Assembly: GCA_009192285.1 (NCBI GenBank)
Contig: WBVU01000019.1
Location: forward strand, 889,379-953,378
Direction: 5' to 3'
DNA: 64,000 nucleotides
Source of the DNA: Morchella semilibera
Taxonomy: Eukaryota; Ascomycota; Pezizomycetes; Pezizales; Morchellaceae
A model generated the notes under the pieces. That model saw only the letters and a list, made by a program, of their open reading frames with translations, made no database searches and was not told where the DNA came from. Positions 48,653 through 61,062 of the stretch are shown here, piece by piece (the first letter of the stretch is position 1; every line of letters starts with the position of its first letter). Both the position numbers and the translations under genes were made by a program.

Positions 48653-50088
48653 TCATACCATCCCCTCCAAAATATTCAGCAAATTATATTTTCCAATCTC
48701 CCTTAACTGGGGATCCCTCTCCCATGGCCCGATCGGTGTCTTGTAGTACTTCTCCGTTATATTCTCGAACCCAGCGTCTACCACCCAGCCCTTAACCTTA
48801 TCCGTGATATCGAACGGCTTTCCAATCTCTTCCCCGGCCTCGATTGCCAAATCCGCCCACCGGTTCAGATAATTGTTTTCCGGCAGAGTTCCATCGTCGC
48901 AGTCATATGGTAGCTTCGCCTCTGTTATTTCGATCCAGCCACCGGGTGCAAGATGTCTGCGGGAATGTTAGTGGTGTCATTGGCGGGGAGGGGGGGGGGG
49001 TGGGGGTGATGGGCGGGGGTGGACGACTTATAGGCTTGCTCGATCAGTGCGGGCCAATCGGAGATAGCGCCAAAAAGACAGCGAATATGAATGTAGTCGA
49101 AAGAGTTCTCTTCGTATGTCCACTCGCTCTCTGCATCATCGATTTCGAAGCGAACATTCGGCGGAACCCTACCAAAGGTAATGGTTAGTTTTCTTGTTTG
49201 CGGTGTGGGACGGTTTAAATTATGGGGATTACCATTCAGGTTGAATGGGAGAGAGATCGGTTCCGATAACCTATTTCATTAAATTTTTTTTTAACTGATG
49301 CTACAGCAAGATGGGGTAATATTAAATGGAGAGGGGATGCGACAAACCTCAGCGCTGGGGAACTTGTCGGCCATGTCCATTACCCATCTTTCCCCCTCAT
49401 TAGTTTACGTTTCGTTCTCTATCATTGGCAGTACGCCGCTGTATTACTTACATTCCTGTCCCAGTGCCGACATCGAGAATTCTCTAATGGTATTACTTAG
49501 CAAGGTCGCCATAATTAATGAAGGGAAAAAGGTAGGATACCTTGGGCGTTTCCAATGGTGCAGTGAAAAGATTACCACCTAGTATGAGAAGGAAAATGTG
49601 ATGGCTACATTGATTGTATTACGTTAGAACCACGCGGAGTAGGAGTGGGAGAGAGGATGTGTTGAGGTTCCATACAATATGTCTAGTTGATTGTTTTGGT
49701 ACTATTTTTGTTCCATGTCAGCAGGTGAGCTCGAGCTTCTAGTCTTGTCAAGCGGGAGTTCAAGCTAGTTACATAGCTAGCTAGCTGGGTAAATATTCAC
49801 AGACATCATCATTTGGCGCATAATAGGCACCTGCAGTGCACAGAGTTAGCATCTACACAGAAGAGCTATAGGAAGAAACCCCAACATACCCTCTCTGAAC
49901 GCGTGATAGCGTCTCCCATTTTCATACCGGTAATTAAATATAGAAGAGGTTATCGAAAACGTTTCGTCATCGGTTGCAACGTATCTGCAAATATCAGCTA
50001 AAATTCTCCATGAGAGGTGGCAAGAAACATACCGATCATTCGCGTTATCTTTGGGAAAGACTCCCGAGATTCCTGAGTCTCCCGACTG
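48653..50088 (-). CDS. TAM-type SAM-dependent methyltransferase (5' end open)
   Basis: Ten exons: 50088-50033, 49984-49890, 49830-49805, 49701-49676, 49604-49541, 49483-49452, 49387-49348, 49270-49233, 49168-49028 and 48956-48653. Joined, they give 274 codons in one frame. The product follows the fungal TAM/LaeA-like methyltransferase pattern: SSIFNYRYENGRRYHAFREG; HHIFLLILGGNLFTAP; motif I ILDVGTGTGIWVMDMAD; VIGTDLSPIQPEWVPPN; FEIDDAESEW with ENSFDYIHIR; WPALIEQAYKHLAPGGWIEI; and C-terminal KGWVVDAGF...YYKTPIGPW. Such enzymes use SAM; many act in secondary metabolism or its regulation, but no biosynthetic genes lie nearby. Five exons are only 26-40 nt. The first coding exon is not identified: the frame runs back to an acceptor-like CAATTAG at 50,089 with no ATG. 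One donor, GTCGTC, is weak. Confidence 0.85.
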
Positions 50089-50099
50089 CTAATTGAAGC

Positions 50100-53000
50100 A
50101 AAAGTCTCCATCAGCATTGGTACTAACAGGGGGGGGGGGTATCTAGTGGTCAGGCGGAGCGGAGTGAGTGGTGCCTTGCCATTTTCTCCTCCGTTGCCCT
50201 TTGGGTCGAGTTTAAGGTTAATATTTTTGGTTCTCCAGTAGTAGCTGGGGTTGGTTGTTGTTGGATCGTGGTGGTGGATGAGGTGGTGGGGATGATGGTC
50301 TGCCAGTAGTGTCGGCGTGAAGTATGTAGCCGACCAAGTTAAAAGGCAAGATCGAAGTGCCTTTCTCTTTTTCTTTTCTTTTTTTTTTTTTTTTTTTTCT
50401 TCCCTTCTTCCCTTTTCTTTTTCCCCCCTCTCTCTCTCTTGTGGGTTTTCTCTTGTCGCTCCTCTTTATAGGTCCTCCGCAGGAATCTGATGATCAGTAC
50501 GGAGAAGTCCTAGTTGCAGGCCAAGCTCGGGCATTAAAGTCAAGAAGAAGAAGAAGAAGAAGAAGAAGGGCAGAAAAGAAGAAGCGTACACAAATGAGGG
50601 GGAGTAGATCAAATCTGGCTGGCGGGTGCTTTTTCTTGGGGGGGGGGGGGGGTGTCGTCGCTAGTTTGTATGGCTTAACTAAAGATGATAAACTACATGT
50701 ACATGTATGTAGGGACATGTATTACCTGGGTAGACAGGGATCACTTACATACGTTAAGCGCAATAGGAAAAGAAAAAAACTGTGATAGGGATTTTAATTC
50801 AGCTCAGCGCGATTGCCGGTGGGAACTGAGAGTGCCCACCTCAGCCAAATACATCTCGAATACATGTAGAGAGATATAGATGTCTACATGGCGCCATAGT
50901 CTAAGAGTATCTTGTGCGTATGCTGGCCAATTGCAATATCATAATATTCTTCTGTAATGTTATTCAGATGCCTGTCTTGCTTAAGTTTTCCGTAGGCGGT
51001 ACTTAGTATCCAAATCTATATTTTAATTACTAGGCTGTATCGAAAGCCCTACGGTACGATCACGGCGCATGCGGCTCTCCTCTCCAGGTAAGAAGTAATT
51101 GATCGTCTTCCTTACCCTAGTCTCTAGAATCCAGTCTAGCGGCATCTCCTGAGGTCCCGACCCCGCACTGGCAACACAGTTGACAATGACAATGGCGGCC
51201 TCTGCATTCGGGAAAGGGTTCCTTTTTTTTTTTATGCTCAACTTTTTTGAGGTTCCCATCCCATCACCTCACCCAGTCCGTCGGGTGGGTGGGTGGTGGT
51301 GGGTGGTGGTGTTTCCAGTATCTTGGGGTGCTATCCCTGCGCGGCTGCTGCACACCCCATCACGATTCACGGATCACGATATGGCATCCCTACACTTATA
51401 GAGTAGGCAAAATGGAGTAAAGTTAGGTAGAGCTATGAGGAGTTATTGCGCACTATCAGCTGATGAGACAAGCTAGCATAGGCTGAAATGAATGCTCCTT
51501 CCTTACTTGCACATCATCAAGCAACTCCAGCCATCTCTATCTCTGCTCTCTGGAGTACGTGCTCTAGCTATCATCAATTCACTTAAGAGTAAACCTGGGT
51601 TTCAAAGATCTACAATCGCTAGGCGTACGCCAATTGCAGCCCCATTAATTATGATCTATCAACCCAACAGGTACATCGTCATCTGTCCCAGGACCCTGGA
51701 TTGACAAACAAAAAAAAAAAAAAAGGGTCACACCCATACCCAAACCTCAAAAGCTCAAACCACGGATGGACATGCAGCCTGAACACGGTGTTGGGCCCTG
51801 GGCATCCCCACTACTAAGTTTATGACTTATGCCTGGTGATTCTATGGCACTTATCCACGAAGACTCTGATGGGATGAACACCATCAACAGGAGAATTCAG
51901 GTAGGTACGGGATAAAGTCAAACATTGGTGCCCGGGCCTACGAGATTAGAAACAAGGGTTGGTACGGCAAGGAACGATTAGGCTGTTGATTACACATTGA
52001 ATACCTCGAGCTTCTGCTTTTGATTGGTTCTAACCCATACTACAGGTTCGTTTTCGGCGTAGACATGCTTTGCGCCAAGGGTTTCAAGCCCCAGGAAGGA
52101 TAGTGATACCTAAATCACCGATAATTCTGGTCCGGCACAAAAGTAAACCCGTACGTGTCCTCATGATGTTTATGTTTTGAACGCGTAGTTTTACACTTTG
52201 TGACTGTAAACTCTCCAGCACCTGCATGATGGCCTCTCCAGGCCCGATAGCCATTCCGCTTACATGATTCTATATATTATACCGACTACATCCAAAATAT
52301 TTGGGGATGTAAGTCATAGATAGGCTTTGCATGAACTGGGTCAAATCGATCACATACTTTCCTATAATGCCCGATCGATCCCTACCCTCCGTTTTGGATC
52401 GCGCTCCCTTGTCTTCCGAGACGAGAATATGCTGTTTTAAAAAGCGCGCTAGGGGAACGAGGTATATGGTCATCATTTCTCTGGAGCTTCGTGCATCTGC
52501 ACGGTCTAGCTAGAGTACACGACCAAACTCTATCCACCTGTCATATCCTGTCGTTACGTTCCGAACCCGGACCCAGATATATATGTGAACCAGGCTGTCG
52601 GGACAGGCTGCATGAATTGCTTCCCAAGTAGAAGCGGTCTGTGGGGATCGTTTAAGACATTTAGGGCTTCGACGGCGAGAGTAAGCTCCAGTACGTGGGT
52701 TGACAGATATCACATCATGATATTATAACTGCAGAGGCTCTATTTGGCACTGGTCGTTGTTGTCACACCAGGAATTGTGCAAATGGGGGGCGGTACCCCG
52801 ATGATCGACATCAGGGAGGGACTAATTACCGCAATTGTACTACTATTTATTCTAATCTAACAAACAACTCATAGATCACCAAGCCCAAATAAGGGTTCAG
52901 TACCGGCTTCCGAACACCTCGTCGTAGGCGGTTGTGACCTAGCTAGAAACAACACAATATTGATTGCCAGGTGACCAAGTCGGGGACTCGGGATGTTTTG

Positions 53001-53400
53001 GATCGATGTAGGGGTAAGGTAAGGAGAGCTGTTTGGTTATGGTACGGGGGTAGAATTCATGGGGGTGTTGGTGTTTGGTGGGAACTAAATCGAGTGAGGT
53101 TTTGTGATCGATCTTCTACAAAACAATATCTTCGACTGTTGCGGCACTCATCCTACGCTATTATAGCTGCCTAGGACCCGGGACGATGCTAGTATATGGT
53201 CAAATCTATCATCTAGGTCTATTATTACTTATATTTGGTAAAAGGAAAACCTGATCTCTGGAAAGCAACGTTTCAGCGCCCGGGCACCCCGAAACCCCTC
53301 CCCACCCCATCAGCATCTTTCTATCCGCCTCCATTATTCTATAAGAATTTCTCATACAAATATTAACTAGAGGATCGTCATTCATTTACAAAAAGTCGAG
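50100..53400. other. Spacer
   Basis: No supported gene. Contains a T-rich/CT-rich tract at 50,365-50,440, (AAG)n at 50,541-50,568, G12 near 50,640-50,652, the SINE-like copy near 51.7 kb and overlapping TACATGTA palindromes at about 50,695. The 5' exon of the methyltransferase gene should lie within its first few hundred bases. Confidence 0.5.
51705..51830 (-). mobile_element. SINE-like element, degenerate second copy
   Basis: Read on the minus strand, it shares AACACCGTGT and the TGTGACC plus long T-run tail (T16) with the element at 13.1-13.3 kb. The tRNA-like head is largely lost. Confidence 0.4.
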
Positions 53401-53402
53401 CC

Positions 53403-54609
53403 CTAATATAGTGCGATCAGCGCTGCAGAGAGAAGTACCAACGCCCAAGCTGTATGAACGTTGGCCCGGACTAGACGCGCGGAGTTAGTACTTTCTCCCG
53501 TTACAATTTCAATATTCGCATCCGCCAATTCAAAGACTTCTTTATCCCAATCCACATAAATATACGTGTGGGATGACACGAAGCTCGACCCAAAAATCGC
53601 TTGAACCCCCGGGTTGTCCATCTTCACCTTCTCATCAAGCTCATCAATTCCTAGCAGATGGCTCATCGAAAATTGAGACTTTTGGGGGCCAACAACAACA
53701 GGGATTTTCAAGAGGTAACTTGGCACCGACAAAGTTGCCCCATTCGATAGCGTTACGTTCAAGACAAAATCGGTTGTCAAGGTCTTGCTGCTATCCCATC
53801 CAGGTTTACCATGGGTATCGCTACTGGCCGCTTGTCCACCGGTTATACTGAGAAAATTTTCCATCACGACTTGGGGTACGTAGCTTGGTCTCCCCGCCGA
53901 CAACCCCAAAGTTGCATTGAAGGGTCCAGATGTCCGCGTCATGAGGGATGTTTCACCGATTTTCATATCAACTACCGTGACTTGGAGACCGCCGAGATAG
54001 CCTGTGTTCTTGATGATAGGATATGGGTGTCTTTGACCAATGATACGAGACTCGTTAAAGCCGCCGATGTCGAGACTTGCCGCATACATTCCGAACGCGC
54101 GTGCTCCAATAATTCCCTTGTTTACCAAGCTATCGAGAAACCTGGAATTGTTTCCTAGGCCAAGTGTATTCTGCAGCGGTTGCCAGTTATCGGGAGAGGG
54201 CTGGTTCAGAACCGCTATCTCCATCCCCAAGTCCGAGAGGCTGGTATTTCCTGCCGGCGCCGATGTGAATTCGCCTTCCTCATATCCAAGCGTGTAATTC
54301 ACCTGACTGCCATTCCACCAGTCGAAGCCTCCGGAATCGCCGATAAGTACCTCTGCAGTGGGATCCCAAGTGCTGCTGATGGAGGAGCCCGCCCACCTGC
54401 GATGAACAGGAGCTGCAGGCGGCGGGCCCGACAAGAAATATTTCATCGTCGTTTACAGAGGCCACGAGGCCGACCTCCTGGCGCGGAGTTCCGACGGAGA
54501 GCTTGATGCCCATTCCCGCGATTTTGTTGGAGCTCTCATAGCTCAGAGAGAAGGTTGCGATGACTGTGTGAAACAATGGGGAAAGAAGGAGAAGAGTTGA
54601 TTTCGTCAT
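53403..54609 (-). CDS. Aspartic-protease-like secreted protein, probably GPI-anchored
   Basis: Single exon, expected 401 aa. The N-terminus MTKSTLLLLSPLFHTVIA is a signal peptide, followed by SVGTPRQEV as in pepsin-fold (A1) proteins. The position of the first catalytic DTG reads ASVNDDEIFLV, and the second (usually DS/TG) reads FNATLGLSAG, so both active-site motifs are gone. The ACSSC, SSTWDPT and GFDWWNGSQV blocks, the LGLG region and the C-terminal IFGSSFVSSHTYIYVDWD still follow the fold. Several N-glycosylation sequons occur. The tail ends in the hydrophobic WALVLLSAALIALY after small residues, which fits a GPI signal. The frame is broken once at a C3 run on the plus strand (54,388-54,390; one base more than expected), between CSSQVGG and SSISSTWD. 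Likely role: non-catalytic cell-wall or surface protein. Confidence 0.8.
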
Positions 54610-54663
54610 TTTGATCTTGGGGCGGTCGGTACGGGCTAATTTCCCCGGAGGACGGCAAAGGTT

Positions 54664-54672
54664 TATATATAC
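54664..54672 (-). promoter_or_regulatory. TATA-like box of the A1-like gene
   Basis: TATATATAAAC on the minus strand, about 55 bp upstream of the ATG at 54609. Confidence 0.4.
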
Positions 54673-54689
54673 CTATCTAATAGGCGTCC

Positions 54690-56080
54690 AGCTGTATATA
54701 GACTACGGGTGGGTATATTATCCTAGGGCTATGCCAGTATCCCCCCTCAGATTTCCAAAAGTCTTCATTATGTCACTAACAGGATTAACGTACTCAAAGC
54801 TTTGCGCTTTCCTCTGGTTAAGCTTTGTATGTAGGTACAACCTAATATAACGAAGCCCCCCTACGCCGCTGGTTAAATCCCCGTCGGATGATCGGGTAAA
54901 TAAAATAACCTTAAACATGATAGATACATGGAGGCGTAGCTTGCCTAGAATTTTGCAGGGGTAATTCTTTGAAGCCTCATGATATATGGGGGCGTGGTCT
55001 GAGTTTGACGTGTTGGCGAGAGTTGTGATATAGGAAATAAGATCATTACCCTTCCGCACGCTTATAAGGATGAATATTGTAGGGCCGTTGACGTTCCGAG
55101 GCAAGGATCCTCACGAAGGCATGAATTAGGCGGGGAGCGGTATTATGTCAATTAGGTGTATGTACTCGATTGTGGCAATGTAGGGCTCTGTTTCTGGGCA
55201 GGCGCAGCCTTATATTGTACCTCATATAAAAGATCACCCCCCTCCCAATTAAGACAAATCTCTTCAGGCTCTGGTCGTGAGATTGGTCATCTGTACCACA
55301 GATCCGCTGACTCTAGTTTTACAGGGTAATGGTGCTTCTTTAATCTACCAGAGAGCTCGAGGTCCAGGATCCGGAGTGAACATGGGTAACTACCAGCTGC
55401 AGGCCTAGGTGCTATGAGATTCATGCCGAATAAGGATTCTATACGGCATATTTACCAGGGTTTGTGTACCGAAAAGGCTATTCCCCATAGAGAAATAGGA
55501 ACCTGAAGATACTGAGCTTATCAGGGAGTCTAGGATATCCCGCACCAAATCTGGTATCGATAGATGATTTGTACCACAATGAATAACCTAGCGTAGGACC
55601 CCCAGCGAGTCAACTGAGAGCGGATTTCGAGGCCCCTCCTGCCAAGAAAGGGGGCTTAGACCGACCACGAGACAAGTTTATTTGTCTCCTTTGGCCCGGT
55701 TATTCCATGCTAGTGGTCGGGGCCCTCGGCCCGTTATATAAAGCGCTAGCTAGAACTCAATTCATAAAGTTTATCATACCCGACGTGGCGGCCTCAATAG
55801 CGGGGATTTTCCGTATTATTATATATATATGCATAAGCGATCTGATGACTGATGACTGTGACTTTCTGGATCCTGAAGGCTTTCTCGATAGAGTATGTTA
55901 TAACGCCTGACTAAGGTCGTTAAACGCATCACGGTGTTTTCTGGAATAATCTATTGATTTTTGGATGACTAGTCGAGTAGCTACTTCATCAAGCATAAAA
56001 TCACTTCACTTCACCCCCCCCCCCCCTAACAGGCTCACAAACTAATACATCTCCTAATCATCCAAAGCCTCAATCTCCAT
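54690..56080. other. Spacer
   Basis: No supported gene. Weak frames on both strands only; a C12 run lies near 56,016. Confidence 0.5.
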
Positions 56081-56087
56081 TGTGCTC

Positions 56088-56582
56088 CTACGAGCTACCA
56101 CCCCTTCTCCTGTTTGTAGAGTCTCTGCTTGATATCTCCGCTCTCTTCGCTCTAGCCTTCATTCTCCTCCTTTTTACCCACACAAGCTTTCTAATCCCAA
56201 AGTCTACTAACCTATCCAAATAGTCCTCCTGATTACCACCGTTACCTTGTCCGCGCGGGCCAATGAGACGCTGATCATCTGCTCGTGGAACCCCCGCAGG
56301 CGGGTGTGATAACCATATCTGGGCATCTTCGTGGAAGTACAAGTAGACAGCGTGCCTATAAAACGCCCCCACGCCCCCGCTATCCTGTTCAGGTTGTTCC
56401 GCTGAGGCTAGTACGTTGTCACCATCTTCATCAGTGGTATTGACCTCAACCTCGGTTTCGACCTCCTCCCCTTCAGGTATGAGGGAGAAATGGTAGTCGA
56501 GGAAATCGGCAAAGTCTACATCGTTTGAGTGCAGAATTTCTTGGATCTCTGTTGGTGTAGGGGAGCGGGGTCTAGTGGCCAT
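56088..56582 (-). CDS. Unknown small acidic/basic protein
   Basis: 164 aa, single exon. The N-terminus is MATRPRSPTPTEIQEILHSN, then an acidic stretch (EGEEVETEVEVNTTDEDGD). A more structured middle follows (GAFYRHAVYLYFHEDAQIWL), then YLDRLVDFGIRKLVW and a basic tail (KRRRMKARAKRAE, NRRRGG). Residue composition and the clean long frame argue that it is real, but I know no family. The basic tail could be a nuclear signal; that is inference. Confidence 0.55.
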   Translation of the reverse strand: MATRPRSPTPTEIQEILHSNDVDFADFLDYHFSLIPEGEEVETEVEVNTTDEDGDNVLASAEQPEQDSGGVGAFYRHAVYLYFHEDAQIWLSHPPAGVPRADDQRLIGPRGQGNGGNQEDYLDRLVDFGIRKLVWVKRRRMKARAKRAEISSRDSTNRRRGGSS

Positions 56583-59500
56583 TTTTGTATTAAAGTCGAA
56601 TTTAATGGCCCAAGCAGTGAGAGATTTTAGTTATTGTAAGTGTGGTTATGTTTCTACGTACGGTTAATCGGTGGTTGATGTGCATCTTATGGGGGGTTGC
56701 GCATCGCTTTTAATGGTTTGCAGAATTTCAAGACGGGTTATGAGGAATGTGGATATCATCCTATTGAAAGTGAGAATACTTGATGCGTGAAGAAAAATGT
56801 TCATCTTGGTTGGTTATCAGATTATTTCAAGTGCTGATTGTTGATTAGTTTGCTTATCTATGGCAATATGGGCAATTGCGTAAGGCTTATCTAGTGAGAA
56901 TCTTAGCGAGTGACCATCTATGAACCAGTCCAAGAAAACCAGCCACAATAATTGTAACACCACATTGCATTAGTAATCTACAAGATCAATTGCAATAATC
57001 ATATCATGATCAACAATAACTAAACAGTACTGTAATCAAGATATCCACCAACAACTAAGCTTAGCCAGGCTAAACTAGTGACGATATTTGTTTGATAGGC
57101 ACTTCGGCGCTTATGACGGTCCGAATTGGTACCTAGGTGGTTTTTCTCGTTTACAATTACAGGAAATTGATGACGAATTCTAGATGTGGTATATTCGGAG
57201 AACAGTTATTGATGAAATTGCCAGCAAAAGGTCGGTTACGAATCGGCCCTAAGAATAATCAGTAATAATAGGCCCTCTAGCGGATCTTTTGTCATAAAAG
57301 AATTTGTCTCGAGATGCTGGCACTGATATCTACTATATACAAATGGGGCCTGAAGAAGATCGGCATCGAGAGTACCCCCGGGAGTCCTCAAAGTGATGCA
57401 ACGGCGACAAAAACCACTAACTTCGCAGCTGCTGGCCACCATGCCCAAAGGTTGGGAAGCAATTCATATATGTCGAATTGCATCAGGCGGATCTATATAA
57501 TAGTAAATGGAAATACAAATGAAAAAAATTGACTAGGTCTAGCTTTGATGGTGGTCGCGACACCTGAATATTGAGTTTGTTGCATCACTTTAAGGACCCC
57601 CGGGGTATATGTAGCTTAGTTCGAGTGATACGTTGTGGTTAAGTTGCAACCGCTAGAAGTACTCTCACGTCTCAAGTCACACTGGTTGATTGATTGATAC
57701 ATACTTCATACATGCATGCAGCCCGTAAACCTTCCCCCCACTCACTGGAGGCAGGGTAAAACCTTGCTCGTCAAAAGAAAAACACAGAACCATAAATCGT
57801 AAGTCTCAAGTCACACTCGATACTAGCGTACGCCAAATAGGCAGTACTAGCTATCACCACAAGCCAAGTTAAATTTCTCGGTCGAATTGAGAGGTAGCTA
57901 CATATCGTATTCACCATGCCGTTATTTGGGAACAGTGATGTTGCAGTTTATGCGACGACTATCTACTCTACCATTGTTGGTAACAATAAATAAATAAATA
58001 ACTAGGCAAATCCTTCTGATACTCACTCGAGTGATATTTCATGAATACTTACCAAAAGCAAGGAAAAACCCTAGGGAAAAAAATATAGATCGGAGTGGTT
58101 TGAAACAAAAAACCTTGACTACCATGTTAAGAAAAATAATGGCGGCGAGATTCGAACTACGGTTTTGAGTACGTACATGTAGTCCCGACTGCGGTCGACT
58201 GTAGCCGACTACGCGAGCTGAGTCCTAGACAGTAGAAGAAGGACGGACTGTTTGGGCTGTAGGACTGCACCGGCCAAGTCTCGGCGAGCGAATGTCTGAT
58301 AGCCTCTGCTCGGCGAGCAAATATGTATCTTTCAAATGGTACCTCGCGCGGGGCAACATGCCGCGTGCGAGACCGCTTTTATTGATGCTATCTAAATCTA
58401 TGTACATTATCCGCCTTCCCGCGGATCTGCCCGCGTGCCTACCTCCCTACCTGTAGATGTGGTCATTTTGGGCGTGTCCTAAGCGTGGATTTGGGCATGT
58501 CCTAGGTGTAGTCTTCGGGTGTCCTAGGTGCAGGCTTCGGGGTGTCGGCTTCGGGGTGTTGTCTTCGGGGTGTCCTAGGTGTAGGCTCCGGCGTCATCTC
58601 GAGCGTGTCCTAAGTGTAAGCTTTTGAACATGTCCTAAGCGTCATTTTGACGACGTTTTGAGCGTGAATGGGAGCTCTTTTAAATGGCGAATGTCGGATT
58701 AATCCAACACCATATCAGGCAAAAGCTAGGAGCTACCAGAAGGAGAGTGTGTAAACTACTAGAATATTAGAGAGTCTATAAAGTAATAAACGTTAGAAAG
58801 TCTGTGGGGTGGTGGGTGTTGTGATATCGTTTTCTGAATCTCGTGCTTAACAATACGCTATTTGATAATTAGAGTACCATTCCTAAGAATTATCCTTTGC
58901 GAGTATTCCTCGTACTATGCATGCTAAGGCTTCTATAATGTATGCATTAGAGTCTTGGGTATTTTAATTTAGGGCTTGTTCGAACAGTCTAATAACCGCG
59001 ATTATTAACGATAATCAGACGGATTATAGAGGTGTTCGGGGGAATGAATCATCTATATTCTCTAACTTCTGCTTATTCAAATAATCTGCCAAGAAAATAA
59101 TTAGCTCGAGAGGTGATTATTTTTGTCTTTCTTCTTCCCTTCAACTACAGCGAGCTTCTCAACTATGAAATCGCCACATTGCGACGATGTACTGATATGA
59201 GATTATCCTCAAGTTCTGCCTATTTGAATTATTTCACCCACTCATTGATAGTCGACACTCTGGAATAATCCATCAATATAATCCGTGCCGGTCCGGACGG
59301 GCCCTTAGTGTTAACGACTATGGTGGTCGTTGGAGCCTAAAAGACCCCACTAAACCCCTCACCCTGGTCGGACACGGGCGTAGAGGTAAGTCTGTAGACA
59401 GTGGCCGTAGTAGACACTTACTGCTGTTGCAATTAACCACCTCCTGCGTCCCTTCAATTTCCCCGGATCACAGCTACATGTAGGAATATGGTGATTACTA

Positions 59501-61060
59501 ACGCTTGCGGTGAAATTAAGTATTGTCTCTCGCACACGATAGCACCGTGATAGTTCAAGTGGGATATAATTGTTTCTGGGTGGAAAGGTGGCTGTGGCTT
59601 GACTTTAATACACTCGGCTAAGCTATAGCTAGTGATTAATTATGATTCTATAGGCTATAGGGTCTCGAGTCTGGCGGGGTTGGGCGCAGTGTTGATAGTT
59701 AGGACGATACTTAATTTCACCCATTGTAAACTTTGCACACGGGATCATTGATTAACAAAAAGATCTCGGCCTGAAGATAACCCTCGCGACACACAACCCT
59801 AACCCTAAAGGGTCAATGATCTAGCTGCCCACCACATCTTGTGTCTTCCGATCATGGGTTGTCACGCTTTCTGGTATCTTGGCAGACGAGTGGACTATAG
59901 TCCTAATCGTGCGTTCATATCACTTGGGGAGGTCAGGCCCAAATGTAACTAAAGACCAAGAGTCAACCGTTTGCCGGCCAAATATACTTAGGTGTTCAGT
60001 AAAAGGTCGTGAAAAATTGACCCGTTGCAACGCCAGTTTTCGATTTAAAGCATTTGTCTGGGTATTTGAGCATCGGGGGTTCACTACAGGTAGCAGATAT
60101 CGCAGGATTGAGCTGTTTTTACTAGGCTCGAGCACGCTAGTATGGCATTTGGCCTGCAGACATTGTGGTACCAACATTACCCAATGATATGAGAGGGGTC
60201 GAAAATGTAGATATGCCATTGTATCGTGGTCTGGAGAGCACCATTAGGTGTCAATTGTAGATGCAAGTTCCATCAGTAAGCTGAGGGCTTGAGCTTGTGT
60301 GTCACAGCCTTGTAATTCCGGGGGCAGACGGATGTCAGGCCACGCTACTATAATTAAAAATGCGCAATGTGGCTTTTGGTAGAAGCTCGGGTAGTTCTTT
60401 ACCGCTCGCTCGGAGCTAGTGTATATATCAAAGTAAACTAAGCTGATCCTAAATGAATGTCGAATACATAAACAGTCAGCGTGGATACGTGCATGTACAA
60501 CCTGCATCAACCATTTATTATATATCCTTAAGAGAAGCAAGTGGAACTCTGTCGGTTTTTGTTGAAGCACAAGATTACGTGCCGCCACAAAGTGCGAAGA
60601 TGGGCATTTTGCCACCTCGTATGTTACGCCCCGGCTTATCAGCGTTAGGATCAGGTCCCCCTCGTATTAATATTGAGCCCGGCGTGTATTACTCGACCAC
60701 TTGGGTGATTTCCCGAGATATCTAATCAGCGGTATTATAAGTGTTAATATAATACCCTGTTTAGCTGACGTAGCAGACGTGCAGAGTATGCGCTGTGGCG
60801 ATTGTCAGAAGGTCGTGGCTGTTGCTTATGTCATTAGAATAGTAACCTGACGAAAGCGGATGGCGTTATGACCGTGGGGCGCCAAGATGCAGGAGTTTTC
60901 AGGGTTTCGGCACTACATGATTGGGAATGGACTCGGTCAAAGGTCAAAAGAGGGATCCACCAAGAACAACTACCTGGGAGACTTGGTTCTTCGAGTTCAG
61001 AATTTTAGTGTGTACTCTAGGCACCAAAACGAGTAACATGGAAATTTAATTAAATTATTG
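56583..61060. other. Spacer with tandem repeats
   Basis: No supported gene in 4.5 kb. Contains the 58.45-58.64 kb tandem repeat, a telomere-like AACCCTAACCCTAAAGGG at about 59,799-59,817, and a B-box-like GTAGTTCGAATCTC (minus, 58,150-58,163). A frame at 60,244-60,615 (-) has some protein-like stretches but no family. Confidence 0.5.
58452..58645 (+). repeat. Degenerate tandem repeat GTGTCCTAGGTGTAGGCTTC
   Basis: About eight to nine units of roughly 20 bp with the core GTCCTA(A/G)G(T/C)GT, varying between CTTCGGG and TTTTGA spacers. Non-coding. Confidence 0.8.
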
Positions 61061-61062
61061 TT

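Noticed and set aside
58140-58215. B-box-like GTAGTTCGAATCTC suggesting a tRNA on the minus strand
   Set aside because: No matching A box or foldable acceptor and anticodon stems.
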